The notes: a model not told the origin generated them from the letters alone. Positions 24,631 to 34,376 are shown, counted from the first letter of the stretch. The stretch: 64,000 nt of DNA from Manganitrophus sp963718695 (GCA_963718695.1 OY970371.1:3906001-3970000), one strand, 5' to 3'. Program-made: numbers and translations.

Positions 24631-27375
24631 CTAGAAAGCATGGCCGAGGGTGAAATGGACGGCCCAGGGACTTTCGTCGGCCGCGCGATTGAGCTTGTAT
24701 CCCCAGTCGAGCCGGAACGGTCCCACAGGAGTATTATACCGTACGCCGACACCGGTGGTGGATTTGATCTCGGAGAAGCGGACGTCCCGGTGATCCAACC
24801 AGACATTGCCGTGATCGAAAAAGAAGACGAGGCCGAAAGATTGCGGAAGGGTGATCCGAAGCTCCTCGTTAAAGATCAACATGGCGTTCCCGCCGGTGGG
24901 ATCGCCATTGATAATGGTGACCCCTTCGACGCCGAGTTTGTCCTGATCGTAGCCGCGGACCGTGCTCCGTCCCCCCGCGAGAAAACGTTCCGTGAGGGGG
25001 ATCACTTCGGTTTCGCCGAATCGCTGCGCCACGCCGGCCCGCGCCGAGAAGGCGAAGACGAACCGCGTGGAAAGGGTTTGATACCAGCTGCTCTGAACCG
25101 TTGTTTTGACGAACTGCGCCTCGGAGCCGAAGATCTGCGCGGCGTCCTGGACGGTGATCCCATTCAACGTTCCGGAGCGGGGATTGAAGGGGTCGTCCCG
25201 CGTGTCTCGAATCAAAGAGGGGGTGATGCTCCCGATCGTGACCCGCCCGATGTCCTGCGGGGTCAATTGCGCATCCGGGTCGACATTCGACAGCCGGTTC
25301 CGTTCGTATTGGTAGACGAGCGATCCTTTGAGCGTTTTCGAGAAACTTTTATCAACGCCGACGGTGCCGCTGGTCCTTTCCAGGTCGTAGGTGCGCTCCT
25401 GCCGATCTTCATAGGCGGCGACGATATGGGCGTCGGTGTCGCGAAAGAAGAACCACGGCTCCCGATAACTCAACGTATAGAGCTCCTCCACGCGGCTTCC
25501 CTGCGCCCGGGCGCTGAGGCTTCGTCCTGTGCCGAAGAGGTTTCGATGGGAGAGCTCGAAAAACCCGCGGACCCCTTCGTAGTCGGCATACCCTCCGCCG
25601 AACTCCACGCCGATGCTCGGGCGTTCCGTGACGGAGAGCTGAAGATCATGAATCGTCGGCTTGTCCTCAAAGCGAATCGGCTCGAACCGGACCCCCGAGA
25701 AGAGGCCGGTTCGATAGAGGCGTTGCTGGCTGGTGAGGATCTGCTCCATACTCAACGGGTCTCCCTCCTGAAGGACGAGCTCACGGAGGAGAACGTGATC
25801 GCGTGTCCTCAGGTTTCCGTCGAGAATGATCCGGCCGACCCGGACCTGATCTCCCTCGGTAATATCGTAGGTGATGTCGGCGGCCGTTTGGTCCTCCGAA
25901 AAGTCGGTGAGGGATTGAACGGAGGCATAGAGATAGCCCTCCTTTTCATAAGCGGAGAGAATCTGGCGCGCCCCCTCTCTGACGATCGCCTCGAAATAGG
26001 GCTTCTCCGGCTCGATCCGAAGCGCCTTTCTCAAGGCGGCTTCCGACAGGCGTTGGTGTCCCTGAAGAATGATTTGGCCGATCCGCGTCCGAATTCCCTC
26101 ATCGATTCTGTAAGTGACGGTGGCATCGGTCCGGGCGGCGTCATAATTGATCTCGGGGGTGACGCGTGGATTCCGGAACCCCTCCCGCTTGTAAAACTGA
26201 ACCAGGGCGGACGCATCTTCATCAAGCTGCTCGCCGGTGTAAATGCTGCGGGTAAACCGTCCCTCGGTTCGGAGACGAACGATTTCGCGGAGCCGTTTCG
26301 ATGGGAAGGAGTGATTGCCGGAGAATTTGATCGCTTGAATTTCGGTCCTGGGGCCGCTTTCGATCTTGAAATGAACTTCCATCCGGTTCTCCTGGGGAAA
26401 GGGCTGTGCGGAGACGGTCACGACCGCGAAGGGATAACCGGCGCGACGGTAGAATTCTTCGATCTCCTGGGCGCTCTGCTCGAGCGTGCTCGGGTCGTCG
26501 CTCCGCTCCTCTTTGATGAGGACCAACGGTTCCAGATCGTCCTCAGAGAAGGCGTCCCTTCCGTCGAAATAGAGGTCGATTTTATTGGAAGCGGTGATCG
26601 GAACGGTAATATCGACCTCATTCGTCTTTTCAAAAAATTCCAGGATCGGCGGGCCAACGGCGGCCTTTAAGTAGCCTTCACCGTGATAGAAGGTCTCGAG
26701 CGCTTGGATATTCTCTTCGAGTTTGTCGAAGCGGTAGTACTCCTTTGGCCAGGAGGTGATCATCCGAAGCTTCAGCGTTCTGTCCGAGAAAACCCGCTGG
26801 CCGGTCAAACGGAGGCTTCGGATTTTCGTTGCATCCCCTTCATGAATATGGAGAGAGAGCGCGACGCTTCTCCGGTCGCGAGGGTCCCGGTTCACGTTGG
26901 TTGCGAGGCGAGATTGAAAGTATCCTTTTCTGCGATAAAGCGAGCTCACGCCGGTCAGCGCTTTTTCCCACCGTGTCTCGGTAAATTCATCCCCCGGTTT
27001 CAGGCCGATGGCATCGAGAATCTCCTCCTCGGAGACAAAGTAATTTCCGGAGAGATCAATCGAAGAAAAGAGCCGCCGCTCGATGAGGATGAATTTGAGG
27101 GTCACCTCCTCGCCGCCCGCCGGCGCGGCCTCCACCCAGATGTCGCGGTAGCGGCCGGTTGCGTAGAGGCGCTCAATGGCTTTTTGAATGAGGCGGGTCT
27201 GGTAGCGCTGTCCCGGTCGAAGTTCGATCTGTTCGAAGACCTCCGGCTCGGAGGAGCGCTCGGATAAATCGATGCTGACCTGGTGGATGACCTTCCCTTC
27301 CCAAGAATGGGCATAAACAAAAAGGGGGGCGATGAGAAGACAGATTGTCGCGATTATCGGAACTCGAATCTGAAT
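24631..27375 (-). CDS. Omp85-family outer-membrane assembly protein (BamA/TamA-like), probable ATT start
   Basis: Five or more POTRA domains are followed by a 16-strand-type beta-barrel ending in Phe, with the L6 motif VRGYD in GGRSTVRGYD. The family inserts or exports outer-membrane proteins. Translation from the first standard codon (GTG 27135) would delete POTRA1. Upstream in the same frame lie a POTRA1 (VIHQVSIDLSERS, RYRDIWVE) and a signal peptide (VPIIATICLLIAPLFVYA), but no ATG, GTG or TTG. ATT at 27375-27373 has GGGAGGGG about eight bases upstream and gives 914 aa. It overlaps the tamB end by 22 bases. A one-base indel near ATG 27382 is the alternative. Confidence 0.9.
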   Translation of the reverse strand: MQIRVPIIATICLLIAPLFVYAHSWEGKVIHQVSIDLSERSSEPEVFEQIELRPGQRYQTRLIQKAIERLYATGRYRDIWVEAAPAGGEEVTLKFILIERRLFSSIDLSGNYFVSEEEILDAIGLKPGDEFTETRWEKALTGVSSLYRRKGYFQSRLATNVNRDPRDRRSVALSLHIHEGDATKIRSLRLTGQRVFSDRTLKLRMITSWPKEYYRFDKLEENIQALETFYHGEGYLKAAVGPPILEFFEKTNEVDITVPITASNKIDLYFDGRDAFSEDDLEPLVLIKEERSDDPSTLEQSAQEIEEFYRRAGYPFAVVTVSAQPFPQENRMEVHFKIESGPRTEIQAIKFSGNHSFPSKRLREIVRLRTEGRFTRSIYTGEQLDEDASALVQFYKREGFRNPRVTPEINYDAARTDATVTYRIDEGIRTRIGQIILQGHQRLSEAALRKALRIEPEKPYFEAIVREGARQILSAYEKEGYLYASVQSLTDFSEDQTAADITYDITEGDQVRVGRIILDGNLRTRDHVLLRELVLQEGDPLSMEQILTSQQRLYRTGLFSGVRFEPIRFEDKPTIHDLQLSVTERPSIGVEFGGGYADYEGVRGFFELSHRNLFGTGRSLSARAQGSRVEELYTLSYREPWFFFRDTDAHIVAAYEDRQERTYDLERTSGTVGVDKSFSKTLKGSLVYQYERNRLSNVDPDAQLTPQDIGRVTIGSITPSLIRDTRDDPFNPRSGTLNGITVQDAAQIFGSEAQFVKTTVQSSWYQTLSTRFVFAFSARAGVAQRFGETEVIPLTERFLAGGRSTVRGYDQDKLGVEGVTIINGDPTGGNAMLIFNEELRITLPQSFGLVFFFDHGNVWLDHRDVRFSEIKSTTGVGVRYNTPVGPFRLDWGYKLNRAADESPWAVHFTLGHAF

Positions 27376-30300
27376 CGAACATCCCCTCCCATCTGCCCGT
27401 CTTGATCTCGTTCTCCCACCAGAGAAACATTTTTGCCAAGCTCGTAAATCATTCGGATCAGCTGTTCTTGGGAAGGATCGAGGTTGGCCTCATACGTTAC
27501 CAAGAGCCGGTTTTCCAGGAGCCGTTTTTCAGCCGTCAGCCGAGGGCCGCTCGACGACTTCGATCCCCCGGCAAAAGGATCGACCTGGATCCGATCGACA
27601 AACCCTGTTTTCGGAACCGTTCCCTCTAAGAACTCCGCCAGAATCAGGCTGGTTGCCTCGCTGCTGGCCACCCCTCCTTGCCTCTGGGCGAACTCCTCCG
27701 TCGTCATCCCGAAGGTGAGAAGGGCGAGAATATCGGTCTCCGGGAGCGGCGGAGAGGAAGAGAGCGCCAGCGTGAACTGGGAGAGGGTTCCGGTGAGACC
27801 GAGATCGATTTCGTAATCCTTATCGAGGCTCTCTTTTCTGTTCCGTGTTTCCACCACCGTTTTGGCTTTCAAATTAAATCGCGGGTTGATCTTCTGGGGG
27901 TCCAGGAATTCGACCGAGCCGGAGGTCACCTCGAATTCATTATTCCGGAAGTAGATCAAACCGCGCGGGACCACGATCCGGCCGATCAGGAGCGGCCGGT
28001 CGAGCGTCCCCTTCAGAAAGAGATCGGCTTCAAGCGGGATTTTCGCGAGGTTGTTGTCGATCCAGAGATTCTCCCGCCCGGAGAGGTGGATGTTCATTTT
28101 CGTGGCCCCAATGAGGGGGGTCTCTTCGCTGAAGGTCTCCTCCGTTTTTTGCATCCACTCGACCGCCATTAGTCTCAGATCGACCCGCTTATCGTAGGTC
28201 GCCCGTTTCACCGTCACCTCTCCCTTGAGGGTCTGGATCGACCCTTCCCTCTGGAAGAGGAGTTCGCCATCGACCATCGCCGTGAGGTCCCGGGCCAGGT
28301 TGACTCGTGTGTCGGTGACCTCCAGAAGAAATCCGAACGGGCCGACGCCGAAGCCGACCAGGTCGGCCTTTCCGCTTCCGTGAAAGCGTCCGCGTCCCAT
28401 CTCCCCTTCAAGGGTTTCCAAGAGGAGGACCCGTTCGTTAAAGACCACCGAGAGGGAGGTGACATGGACCGACTGGGGGAAGATCACCGTGCGCACCGTG
28501 CCGTCTTCAAGGGCGAGTTGGCCGAGAATGCGGGGCGATTTCCACTGATCGGAGATCCGCACGTCGAGGGTGGCCTTTCCTTTTCCGGAGGTAATCGTTT
28601 TAGAAAAAAAAGTAAGGAGATTCAGGTCGGCCTCTCCCTTCACGAACAGATCCCAGGATCGGGCGGGGGTGAGCCCGCCGTTGAACTCTAAGGCGGTATT
28701 CTCTCCTTTCAGCCGGGCATTGTCGAAGGTAAAGGTCCCTTTCTCCGAGCGGATCGCGATCGGGCCGTCGTTCTGAACGGCGTATCCGCCGAAGTCGGCC
28801 GCGACCTCCGTGAGCGATCCGGTCAAATTGATCTGATCGATCTTGGAGAGCTGGCCGCTTCCCTCCAACTCCCCCGTCATCTGGAGGCTGACTCCGGCCA
28901 ACGGGGTTGAGAAGAACTGTCGAACGAACGGATCGACCCGAAGCTGCGCGAAGCGCCCCTGGAAAGAAAAGGGGTACGACGCGCCGATCTGGATCTCTCC
29001 TTTGGCGGAGAAATGCTTCTTGGGAAAGCTCCCCTCCAGGCGAACGAGGCGCTGGTCCCAATCGACCTTGACCGTTCCGGCCTCCGTCGCCGTGCCGGCG
29101 TATTGAAGCTCCTGCACCGAGGCGACGATCATCAGCTTCGGTTTCTTAAAACTTCCCTCCCCCGTCACCTCCAAGGCCATCTTTCCGGAGAGAAGCGGCG
29201 CCCGGGCCTGGATGAACTCGATTTCGTGAATGGGGAGCGCTTTTCCTTTTGCCGCAATCCGGTAGTCTCCGCGAAATTGAATCTCCCCCTCCCCTTCGAC
29301 GCGCGCCGGCCCCCGTTCCAGGGAGACCCTGCGGAACTGCGCCTCTTTTTGCGTGACCGTCAGATCGAGTCGGGCACGGTCAAAACGCTCGCCGTAAAGC
29401 GTTCCTCGCGTCAAGCTCAGCGGTCCTTTCACCACAAAGGCGTGGGGGGTTCCCTTGATCGAAAGCGTTCCGGTCGCAGCGGTCTGAAGTGGAATGGAAA
29501 GCTGGAAGAATTCAAAAACCGCCTGGGGATCGGCGGAGGTGATCTGGGTCTGAAAATCAAACATCGGCTCTTCAGGATCGGCCCATTGAACACTCCCGGC
29601 GAACCGATAAGGGGTCGGGGGGGGCTTCTTCCCGGCGGGGAGCGCCTCCAAAGAGCCTTCCTTTAAGAGGAGCCGCTGGTCCTGGAGGATGAATTGAGAG
29701 GCGAGGGTCCCCATCGCCTTATTCTGGAGGGTCCATTGATCGAGCAGAACCTCTCCTTCCATGCGGGGATGATCGATCGCTCCGGAGAGGGTCCCTTCCA
29801 TCTGCACCGCCCCGGTGAAGGGAAGGTCGAGCGCCCGAGTCAGCGCCTTGATCTCCTCGGAAAGCGCCGCCGCTTTCATCGAGAGACCCTCCCGTTCGCT
29901 CCAATTCCCGTGAAAAGTCGCTTCTGTATTCGGGAGGGCCACTTGCCCCTGATCGACCGCCAGCCGGCGCTCCGACCACCGCCATCGGATCTCTCCCCCT
30001 TGAAGCAGGGCGATGACCTTCTCGGGGCGTCCCGCGTCGGCCCGGAAAGGAGGGGAGAAGAGGGGGAGCCGTTTTGCTTCCAGACGGCCTCCGCCGGTCC
30101 AATCGTCCGGGTCCGTCCCCTTTCCGGAAATAGAGAAGTCGCCGTCGAGAAAAATTCCTTCGAGCGCCCAGTCCACTCCCGAGAGGGTGTTCAACAGAAG
30201 CCGTCGCATTTTTTCCAAAGGGAGACGTCCGTACTGAAGCGAAGCGCGATAGGCCGGCATCTCTTCGGTAAAGTCGCCCTCCGCTTCCCCGTTGAAGGTT

Positions 30301-31265
30301 CCTTTGAAGAGCTCTCCGGAGAGGGAAGAGACGACGATTTTTTGATCGCGATAGGAGATTTCCGACAGGAGTGAGCCGATCTCCGCCCCCTCCGAGAAAA
30401 GATGCGGCAGGGCGATCTTGACTGATGCGGCGACGTTGGGATAAGCGCCGGTGAGTTGGCCCTGGACGATCGCCTCGCCGGAGAGTTTTCTCTCGGCAAG
30501 GAGGGAAACCGGCGTCTCCTCCAGAGGGAAGCGAAGATCGATGTGAAGGTCCAGCGCCTGATCCTGTCCGGTCTGGACCGTTCCCTCCGTCTGAAGGCGG
30601 GCCCGGCCCGAGACGAGCGAGCCCTGCCTGATCTCAACCGCTCCGGGGACAAAAGTGACCTTTGTCTCCAGTTGATCGATCGCTCTTTCTTCTTCTTCGG
30701 TGGAGAGGCTTCCCTTTTTAGCCGAGAGGTCGACCTCGAACCGGGTCATTCTCAGATCGGGGCGGATTTCCGCGTCGATCTCCTGGAGCGAGAATACGCG
30801 CAGCAGACCGGCGGCCTGATAGGAAAGCGACCCATTCTTAATTTGGACCGTCCGAACGACGACCGGCGGAGGACCTTGCTCTTGTTTCTTCCGCGAGGAA
30901 GGGGCGGTTTGGGCCAGGAACTCCGGCGTGAGCACAATCGACGGGGACGCGATGACGATCCGCCGGATGAAAAACGACTGGGTGAGCAGGGACCAAGGGC
31001 TAAAATAAACCCGGATCTCTTGCGCCGAAAGGGGCGAGACGTCGCCGACCGGCTCGGCGGAAACCCCTTTCAGCACGACCGAGGCGGAGAGGGAGCGAAG
31101 CTCGGCCTCCTCGATTCGGACCGGTCGTCCCAGCAACCGTTCCAGTCCCTTTTCGGCATATCCCTTCGCCTTCTCTGAGAAAAGACCGCTCTGGAGAACA
31201 AGCTGAACAATAAGAAGCAAAAGGAAGAGGGTCACAGAAAGAGAGAGGATCCACTTTTTTGACAA
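27354..31265 (-). CDS. tamB: TamB-family translocation/assembly module protein
   Basis: The 1303-aa protein has an N-terminal membrane helix (about 5-27), a very long beta-rich repetitive periplasmic body and a C-terminal DUF490/TamB domain (about 960-1303). A YFRNNEFEVTSGSVEF stretch and LLTFGMTTEEFAQRQGG lie near its end. TamB-like proteins span the periplasm and help outer-membrane lipid and protein delivery with an Omp85 partner, which is encoded immediately downstream with a 22-base overlap. TTG start at 31265 has AAGGAG seven bases upstream. Confidence 0.92.
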   Translation of the reverse strand: MSKKWILSLSVTLFLLLLIVQLVLQSGLFSEKAKGYAEKGLERLLGRPVRIEEAELRSLSASVVLKGVSAEPVGDVSPLSAQEIRVYFSPWSLLTQSFFIRRIVIASPSIVLTPEFLAQTAPSSRKKQEQGPPPVVVRTVQIKNGSLSYQAAGLLRVFSLQEIDAEIRPDLRMTRFEVDLSAKKGSLSTEEEERAIDQLETKVTFVPGAVEIRQGSLVSGRARLQTEGTVQTGQDQALDLHIDLRFPLEETPVSLLAERKLSGEAIVQGQLTGAYPNVAASVKIALPHLFSEGAEIGSLLSEISYRDQKIVVSSLSGELFKGTFNGEAEGDFTEEMPAYRASLQYGRLPLEKMRRLLLNTLSGVDWALEGIFLDGDFSISGKGTDPDDWTGGGRLEAKRLPLFSPPFRADAGRPEKVIALLQGGEIRWRWSERRLAVDQGQVALPNTEATFHGNWSEREGLSMKAAALSEEIKALTRALDLPFTGAVQMEGTLSGAIDHPRMEGEVLLDQWTLQNKAMGTLASQFILQDQRLLLKEGSLEALPAGKKPPPTPYRFAGSVQWADPEEPMFDFQTQITSADPQAVFEFFQLSIPLQTAATGTLSIKGTPHAFVVKGPLSLTRGTLYGERFDRARLDLTVTQKEAQFRRVSLERGPARVEGEGEIQFRGDYRIAAKGKALPIHEIEFIQARAPLLSGKMALEVTGEGSFKKPKLMIVASVQELQYAGTATEAGTVKVDWDQRLVRLEGSFPKKHFSAKGEIQIGASYPFSFQGRFAQLRVDPFVRQFFSTPLAGVSLQMTGELEGSGQLSKIDQINLTGSLTEVAADFGGYAVQNDGPIAIRSEKGTFTFDNARLKGENTALEFNGGLTPARSWDLFVKGEADLNLLTFFSKTITSGKGKATLDVRISDQWKSPRILGQLALEDGTVRTVIFPQSVHVTSLSVVFNERVLLLETLEGEMGRGRFHGSGKADLVGFGVGPFGFLLEVTDTRVNLARDLTAMVDGELLFQREGSIQTLKGEVTVKRATYDKRVDLRLMAVEWMQKTEETFSEETPLIGATKMNIHLSGRENLWIDNNLAKIPLEADLFLKGTLDRPLLIGRIVVPRGLIYFRNNEFEVTSGSVEFLDPQKINPRFNLKAKTVVETRNRKESLDKDYEIDLGLTGTLSQFTLALSSSPPLPETDILALLTFGMTTEEFAQRQGGVASSEATSLILAEFLEGTVPKTGFVDRIQVDPFAGGSKSSSGPRLTAEKRLLENRLLVTYEANLDPSQEQLIRMIYELGKNVSLVGERDQDGQMGGDVRFRFEFR

Positions 31266-31344
31266 ACAGGGCTCCTTAATTGAAGCGAATCCGAGGTAAC
31301 CGGAAGGGGGAGGCCTTCTTTTACCTCTTCACAAGGAGGGCGGG

Positions 31345-31782
31345 TCAGGGGTGGCGTTTCTTTTCGACCTCGACGAACTTCAGCCGAAGGGTAAAGAGGA
31401 TCTGTCGAAGGAGATTTTCCTCTTCGGGGGTCAGGTTCCCTTTGGTCTTCTCTTCAAGGAGGGTGATCAGATCAATCACTTGGCGTGCCGCCGGCAACGC
31501 CACCGACCGCTCCCCGGTCGCCGGATTGGCCTCCTGCCCCAGGTGAATCAGCGCGGATGTCGCGAGAGAAAGAATGAATGAGGAAAAATTAACCGGGAAA
31601 GCGTCCTCTGCCGACGGGTGAGCGTGTTCCTCCCGGCTGGGAGACGCGGCTTGGGCGTCTTGGTTCGGAGCGGAGGCCGGTGTTGGCTCCTCCTGCCCCT
31701 TCTCCGCGCTTTTTTCCGGGCCGGTCTCCTTCAGGTAAGCGCGGCGGTCTCTGACTTGAAATCCCTTTTCTTCCTCTTCCAT
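31345..31782 (-). CDS. DUF1844 domain protein
   Basis: The 145-aa protein has an acidic, low-complexity N terminus (about 1-65) and a C-terminal DUF1844 helical domain: NFSSFILSLATSALIHLG, then ARQVIDLITLLEEKTKGNLTPEE. The family is widespread in Gram-negative bacteria and of unknown function. GGGAGGAG upstream of ATG 31782 decides the start over an in-frame codon at 31812. It lies about 80 bases ahead of tamB when read on the minus strand and may lead that operon. Confidence 0.85.
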   Translation of the reverse strand: MEEEEKGFQVRDRRAYLKETGPEKSAEKGQEEPTPASAPNQDAQAASPSREEHAHPSAEDAFPVNFSSFILSLATSALIHLGQEANPATGERSVALPAARQVIDLITLLEEKTKGNLTPEEENLLRQILFTLRLKFVEVEKKRHP

Positions 31783-31919
31783 CGACTCCTCCCTTGCACG
31801 ATAAGTTAGCACAAACCCTTCCCCTTTTCAAGGCGAGTCACAAGCCGAAGACGTCTTCATTTGGAGATTGGGCGGATCGGTTCATCTCGGGACGGGTATG
31901 CGTCTCGCCCTGCGATTGC

Positions 31920-31949
31920 TTGACATTCATCGCCGGTGCGGCATAGACT
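31920..31949 (+). promoter_or_regulatory. Sigma-70 promoter of cbiE
   Basis: TTGACA at 31920-31925 (perfect -35) and TAGACT at 31944-31949 with an 18-base spacer, about 30 bases before the cbiE ATG. No cobalamin riboswitch fold was recognised in the short leader. Confidence 0.55.
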
Positions 31950-31979
31950 ACCTTTCACCAGGGGGATTTGTCTTAAGAG

Positions 31980-32702
31980 ATGGGTCATCCGTTAAAAGAA
32001 AAGGTCCATGTGATCGGTGTGGGAGCGGACGGTATTCTCTCGATGGACCTGAAGGCGATGCGGTTGCTTCAGGATGCCGAATGGATCTTCGGCCCCGAGC
32101 GGCTGCTGGCCTTCTTTCCCAATCACGACGCCAAAAAAATTCCGATTCGATCCAATCTCAAAGAGATCGCCGAGATGATCCAATCGAATCTCGGCGGGAG
32201 GCAAATGGCGGTTCTTGCCTCGGGGGATCCTAATTTTTGCGGAATCGCGCGGGATTTGGTGGAGCAGCTCGGCAAAGAGGCGATCGAGATTATTCCCAAT
32301 GTCAGCGCCATGCAGCTTGCCTTCGCCCGGATCAAAGAAAGCTGGGAGGAAGCCTATCTCGGATCGGCTCAGGGTCGACCGATTGAAGAGATGGTCGAGC
32401 CGGTCCGGCATGCGGTGAAGGCGGGCCTTTTGACCGACGCGCAGAACACCCCTGCCGCGATCGCCAAGGTCTTCCTCGCACAGGGGATTGAGAACCGGAC
32501 GGCGTATATTTGCGAAAACCTGGCAGAGGGCGACGAGCGCGTCACCGAATTGGATCTGGAGCAACTCCCTGGAAGAAGCTTCTCCCCGCGCACGATCCTC
32601 ATTCTGCTGAAGCGGTCAAATCGGATGGAGACGCCGGCTCAGCCGAATGCCGAGAATCGGGCCCGTTCCTCTCACACGGATAACGAAGAGGGGCAGATTT
32701 GA
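31980..32702 (+). CDS. cbiE: Precorrin-6Y C5,15-methyltransferase CbiE subunit
   Basis: The 240-aa protein is a tetrapyrrole methylase: N-terminal VHVIGVGADGI, an ASGDPNFCG loop (SAM site), PNVSAMQLAFARI, and ENLAEGDERVTE near the end. CbiE methylates precorrin-6Y/cobalt-precorrin-7 in cobalamin synthesis, normally with CbiT; no CbiT or other cobalamin gene is in this window. The start at 31980 follows the promoter at 31920-31949. The nitrilase-family gene begins about 30 bases after its stop. Confidence 0.85.
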   Translation: MGHPLKEKVHVIGVGADGILSMDLKAMRLLQDAEWIFGPERLLAFFPNHDAKKIPIRSNLKEIAEMIQSNLGGRQMAVLASGDPNFCGIARDLVEQLGKEAIEIIPNVSAMQLAFARIKESWEEAYLGSAQGRPIEEMVEPVRHAVKAGLLTDAQNTPAAIAKVFLAQGIENRTAYICENLAEGDERVTELDLEQLPGRSFSPRTILILLKRSNRMETPAQPNAENRARSSHTDNEEGQI

Positions 32703-32735
32703 ATGAATGGATCTTTCGGGTCAGAGGAGTCATCG

Positions 32736-33695
32736 ATGAAAAACCGCGCCGAACGTTTAACGATCGCCGCCATTCAGATGACCTCGATTCCGTATCACGT
32801 CGAGGAGAACCTTGAGAAGGCCGATCGGATGGTTCGGCAGGCGGCCGCGCGCGGCGCCCGCATCATTGTCCTCCCGGAACTGTTTAATACCGGATATTGT
32901 TACGATTGGAAAAATCTAAAGGTTGGCGAAGATCTCTCCGGCCGGACCGCCCGATGGTTTCGGAATCTTGCAAAGGCATTGGGGATCTACCTGATCGGGG
33001 GAATGATCGAGCGGGATGCCGGCAATCATTACAACACGCTCTTAATAACCAGTCCTCAAGGCCGCCTCGCCTCTTACCGCAAGCGCTGCCTTCCCCTCCA
33101 GGAGAAGTGCTATTTTACGAGAGGGGATGAGCCGCTCTTGGTCGAGACCCCGCTCGGCCGGATCGGTTTTGGGATCTGCGCCGATCTCCTCGATCAAAAC
33201 ATCTGGGAGCGGTTTCGAAATAAAGTAAACCTCCTGATTGTTTCGTCGGCCTGGCCCGATTTCACCGCCGGCGGTTTTCTCTTCGCCAAGACGGCGGTGA
33301 ACAGAAGCATCAGCCGGATGCCGGAGCTTCTTCCAAAACGGTTGGCGGAGTCGTTCGGGGTGCCGGTCGCCTACGCAGGCCTCTGCGGACCGTTCGATTC
33401 CCCTCTCCCCTTTCTCTATCCCTATGCGGTGCGGAGCCGGTTCGTCGGGTATTCGGCCGTGTATGACCGGGGGGGGATTCCCGTTTCGGTCCTCAAGGAA
33501 GAAGAGGGGGTGGCGATTGGACGCGTGGTCACCGACCCGCTGCCGGCTGAAAAAAGATATGCGGTCGATTCGGCGGTACGGATGATGGCCCGGCTTGATC
33601 GGATGCTTCTGACGGTTCCCTGCCGCGTCTACCGGATGTGGAAACACTCCCGGAAGAATGAGGAGAGCTGGAGTAAAGTGCAGCCCTCGCCGTAA
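32736..33695 (+). CDS. Carbon-nitrogen hydrolase (nitrilase superfamily)
   Basis: The 319-aa protein has the nitrilase catalytic triad: Glu in VLPELFNTGY, Lys in YRKRCLP and Cys in GICADLL. It hydrolyses a non-peptide C-N bond; closest branches are amidases and N-carbamoyl hydrolases, and the substrate is not evident. ATG 32736 with GAGGAG seven bases upstream is preferred over ATG 32703. It directly follows cbiE, raising the possibility of a role in corrinoid amide or side-chain metabolism, which is only context. Confidence 0.85.
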   Translation: MKNRAERLTIAAIQMTSIPYHVEENLEKADRMVRQAAARGARIIVLPELFNTGYCYDWKNLKVGEDLSGRTARWFRNLAKALGIYLIGGMIERDAGNHYNTLLITSPQGRLASYRKRCLPLQEKCYFTRGDEPLLVETPLGRIGFGICADLLDQNIWERFRNKVNLLIVSSAWPDFTAGGFLFAKTAVNRSISRMPELLPKRLAESFGVPVAYAGLCGPFDSPLPFLYPYAVRSRFVGYSAVYDRGGIPVSVLKEEEGVAIGRVVTDPLPAEKRYAVDSAVRMMARLDRMLLTVPCRVYRMWKHSRKNEESWSKVQPSP

Positions 33696-33813
33696 AAAAG
33701 CCGGCGGGCGCGATCTCTTTGGAATCGAAGCGCTTCTCGTCATGAACCGTCGGCCTCTCGGTAAGAGGTCTCTCGCCCTTTTCTGTCGGCCCGAATGATC
33801 AGGAGGTGCATCC

Positions 33814-34359
33814 ATGTCATTATTTCAAGTTCGGTGGTTTCGATTCTTCCTCGTCGGCTTGACTCTTCTGGTCGCCAGCCGGACGGCGACGGGTGATGAA
33901 TTCGGGCGAGACGGGAATCTGGAGATTTATATTCATGCCGATAAGCCGATCTACAAATTCGGAGAGCCGATCCGCCTGACGATCCGGCTTAAGAACAACA
34001 CGACCCGCCCACTGGTCGTCAACCAGCGGCTTGATGCATTCAGTGATCTTCAGTGGGAGCTGTTTGCCGAGCCGCACGGATTCATGCAGATCAAAACCAA
34101 TCCGCCGAAGCCGTTGACCGCCGACGATTTTATCGAATTGAAACCGGAGGAGGAAATTCGGAAAAAACTCCCGCCTCTCTCCGAACTGACTCCCCATCCG
34201 CTGAAGCGAGGATTATATGGGCTTCGAATCACCTATGCGAATAAGGAAAAACCGATGGGGGTCGAGAAGAAAGGGAAAGATATCTGGACCGGTGAAATTA
34301 TCACCAACCGCCTCTCCATTCAGATCCGAAGCAGCGAGAAGGCGTCCCTTCAACCTTAA
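33814..34359 (+). CDS. Secreted protein with an Ig-like (BsuPI-type) domain
   Basis: The 181-aa product has a signal peptide (about 1-27, ending TATGDEF). A beta-sandwich domain follows, with EIYIHADKPIYKFGEPIRLTIRLKN, the usual opening of intracellular proteinase inhibitor BsuPI-like or alpha-2-macroglobulin-type folds. GGAGG lies upstream of ATG 33814. Function is unknown. It sits between the nitrilase-family gene and an outer-membrane barrel gene. Confidence 0.75.
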   Translation: MSLFQVRWFRFFLVGLTLLVASRTATGDEFGRDGNLEIYIHADKPIYKFGEPIRLTIRLKNNTTRPLVVNQRLDAFSDLQWELFAEPHGFMQIKTNPPKPLTADDFIELKPEEEIRKKLPPLSELTPHPLKRGLYGLRITYANKEKPMGVEKKGKDIWTGEIITNRLSIQIRSSEKASLQP

Positions 34360-34376
34360 ATCGATGGAGGAAGCGT

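Noticed and set aside
31783..31979. Cobalamin riboswitch upstream of cbiE
   Set aside because: The leader is too short after the predicted start, and no B12-box (GCCACTG-like) sequence is seen.
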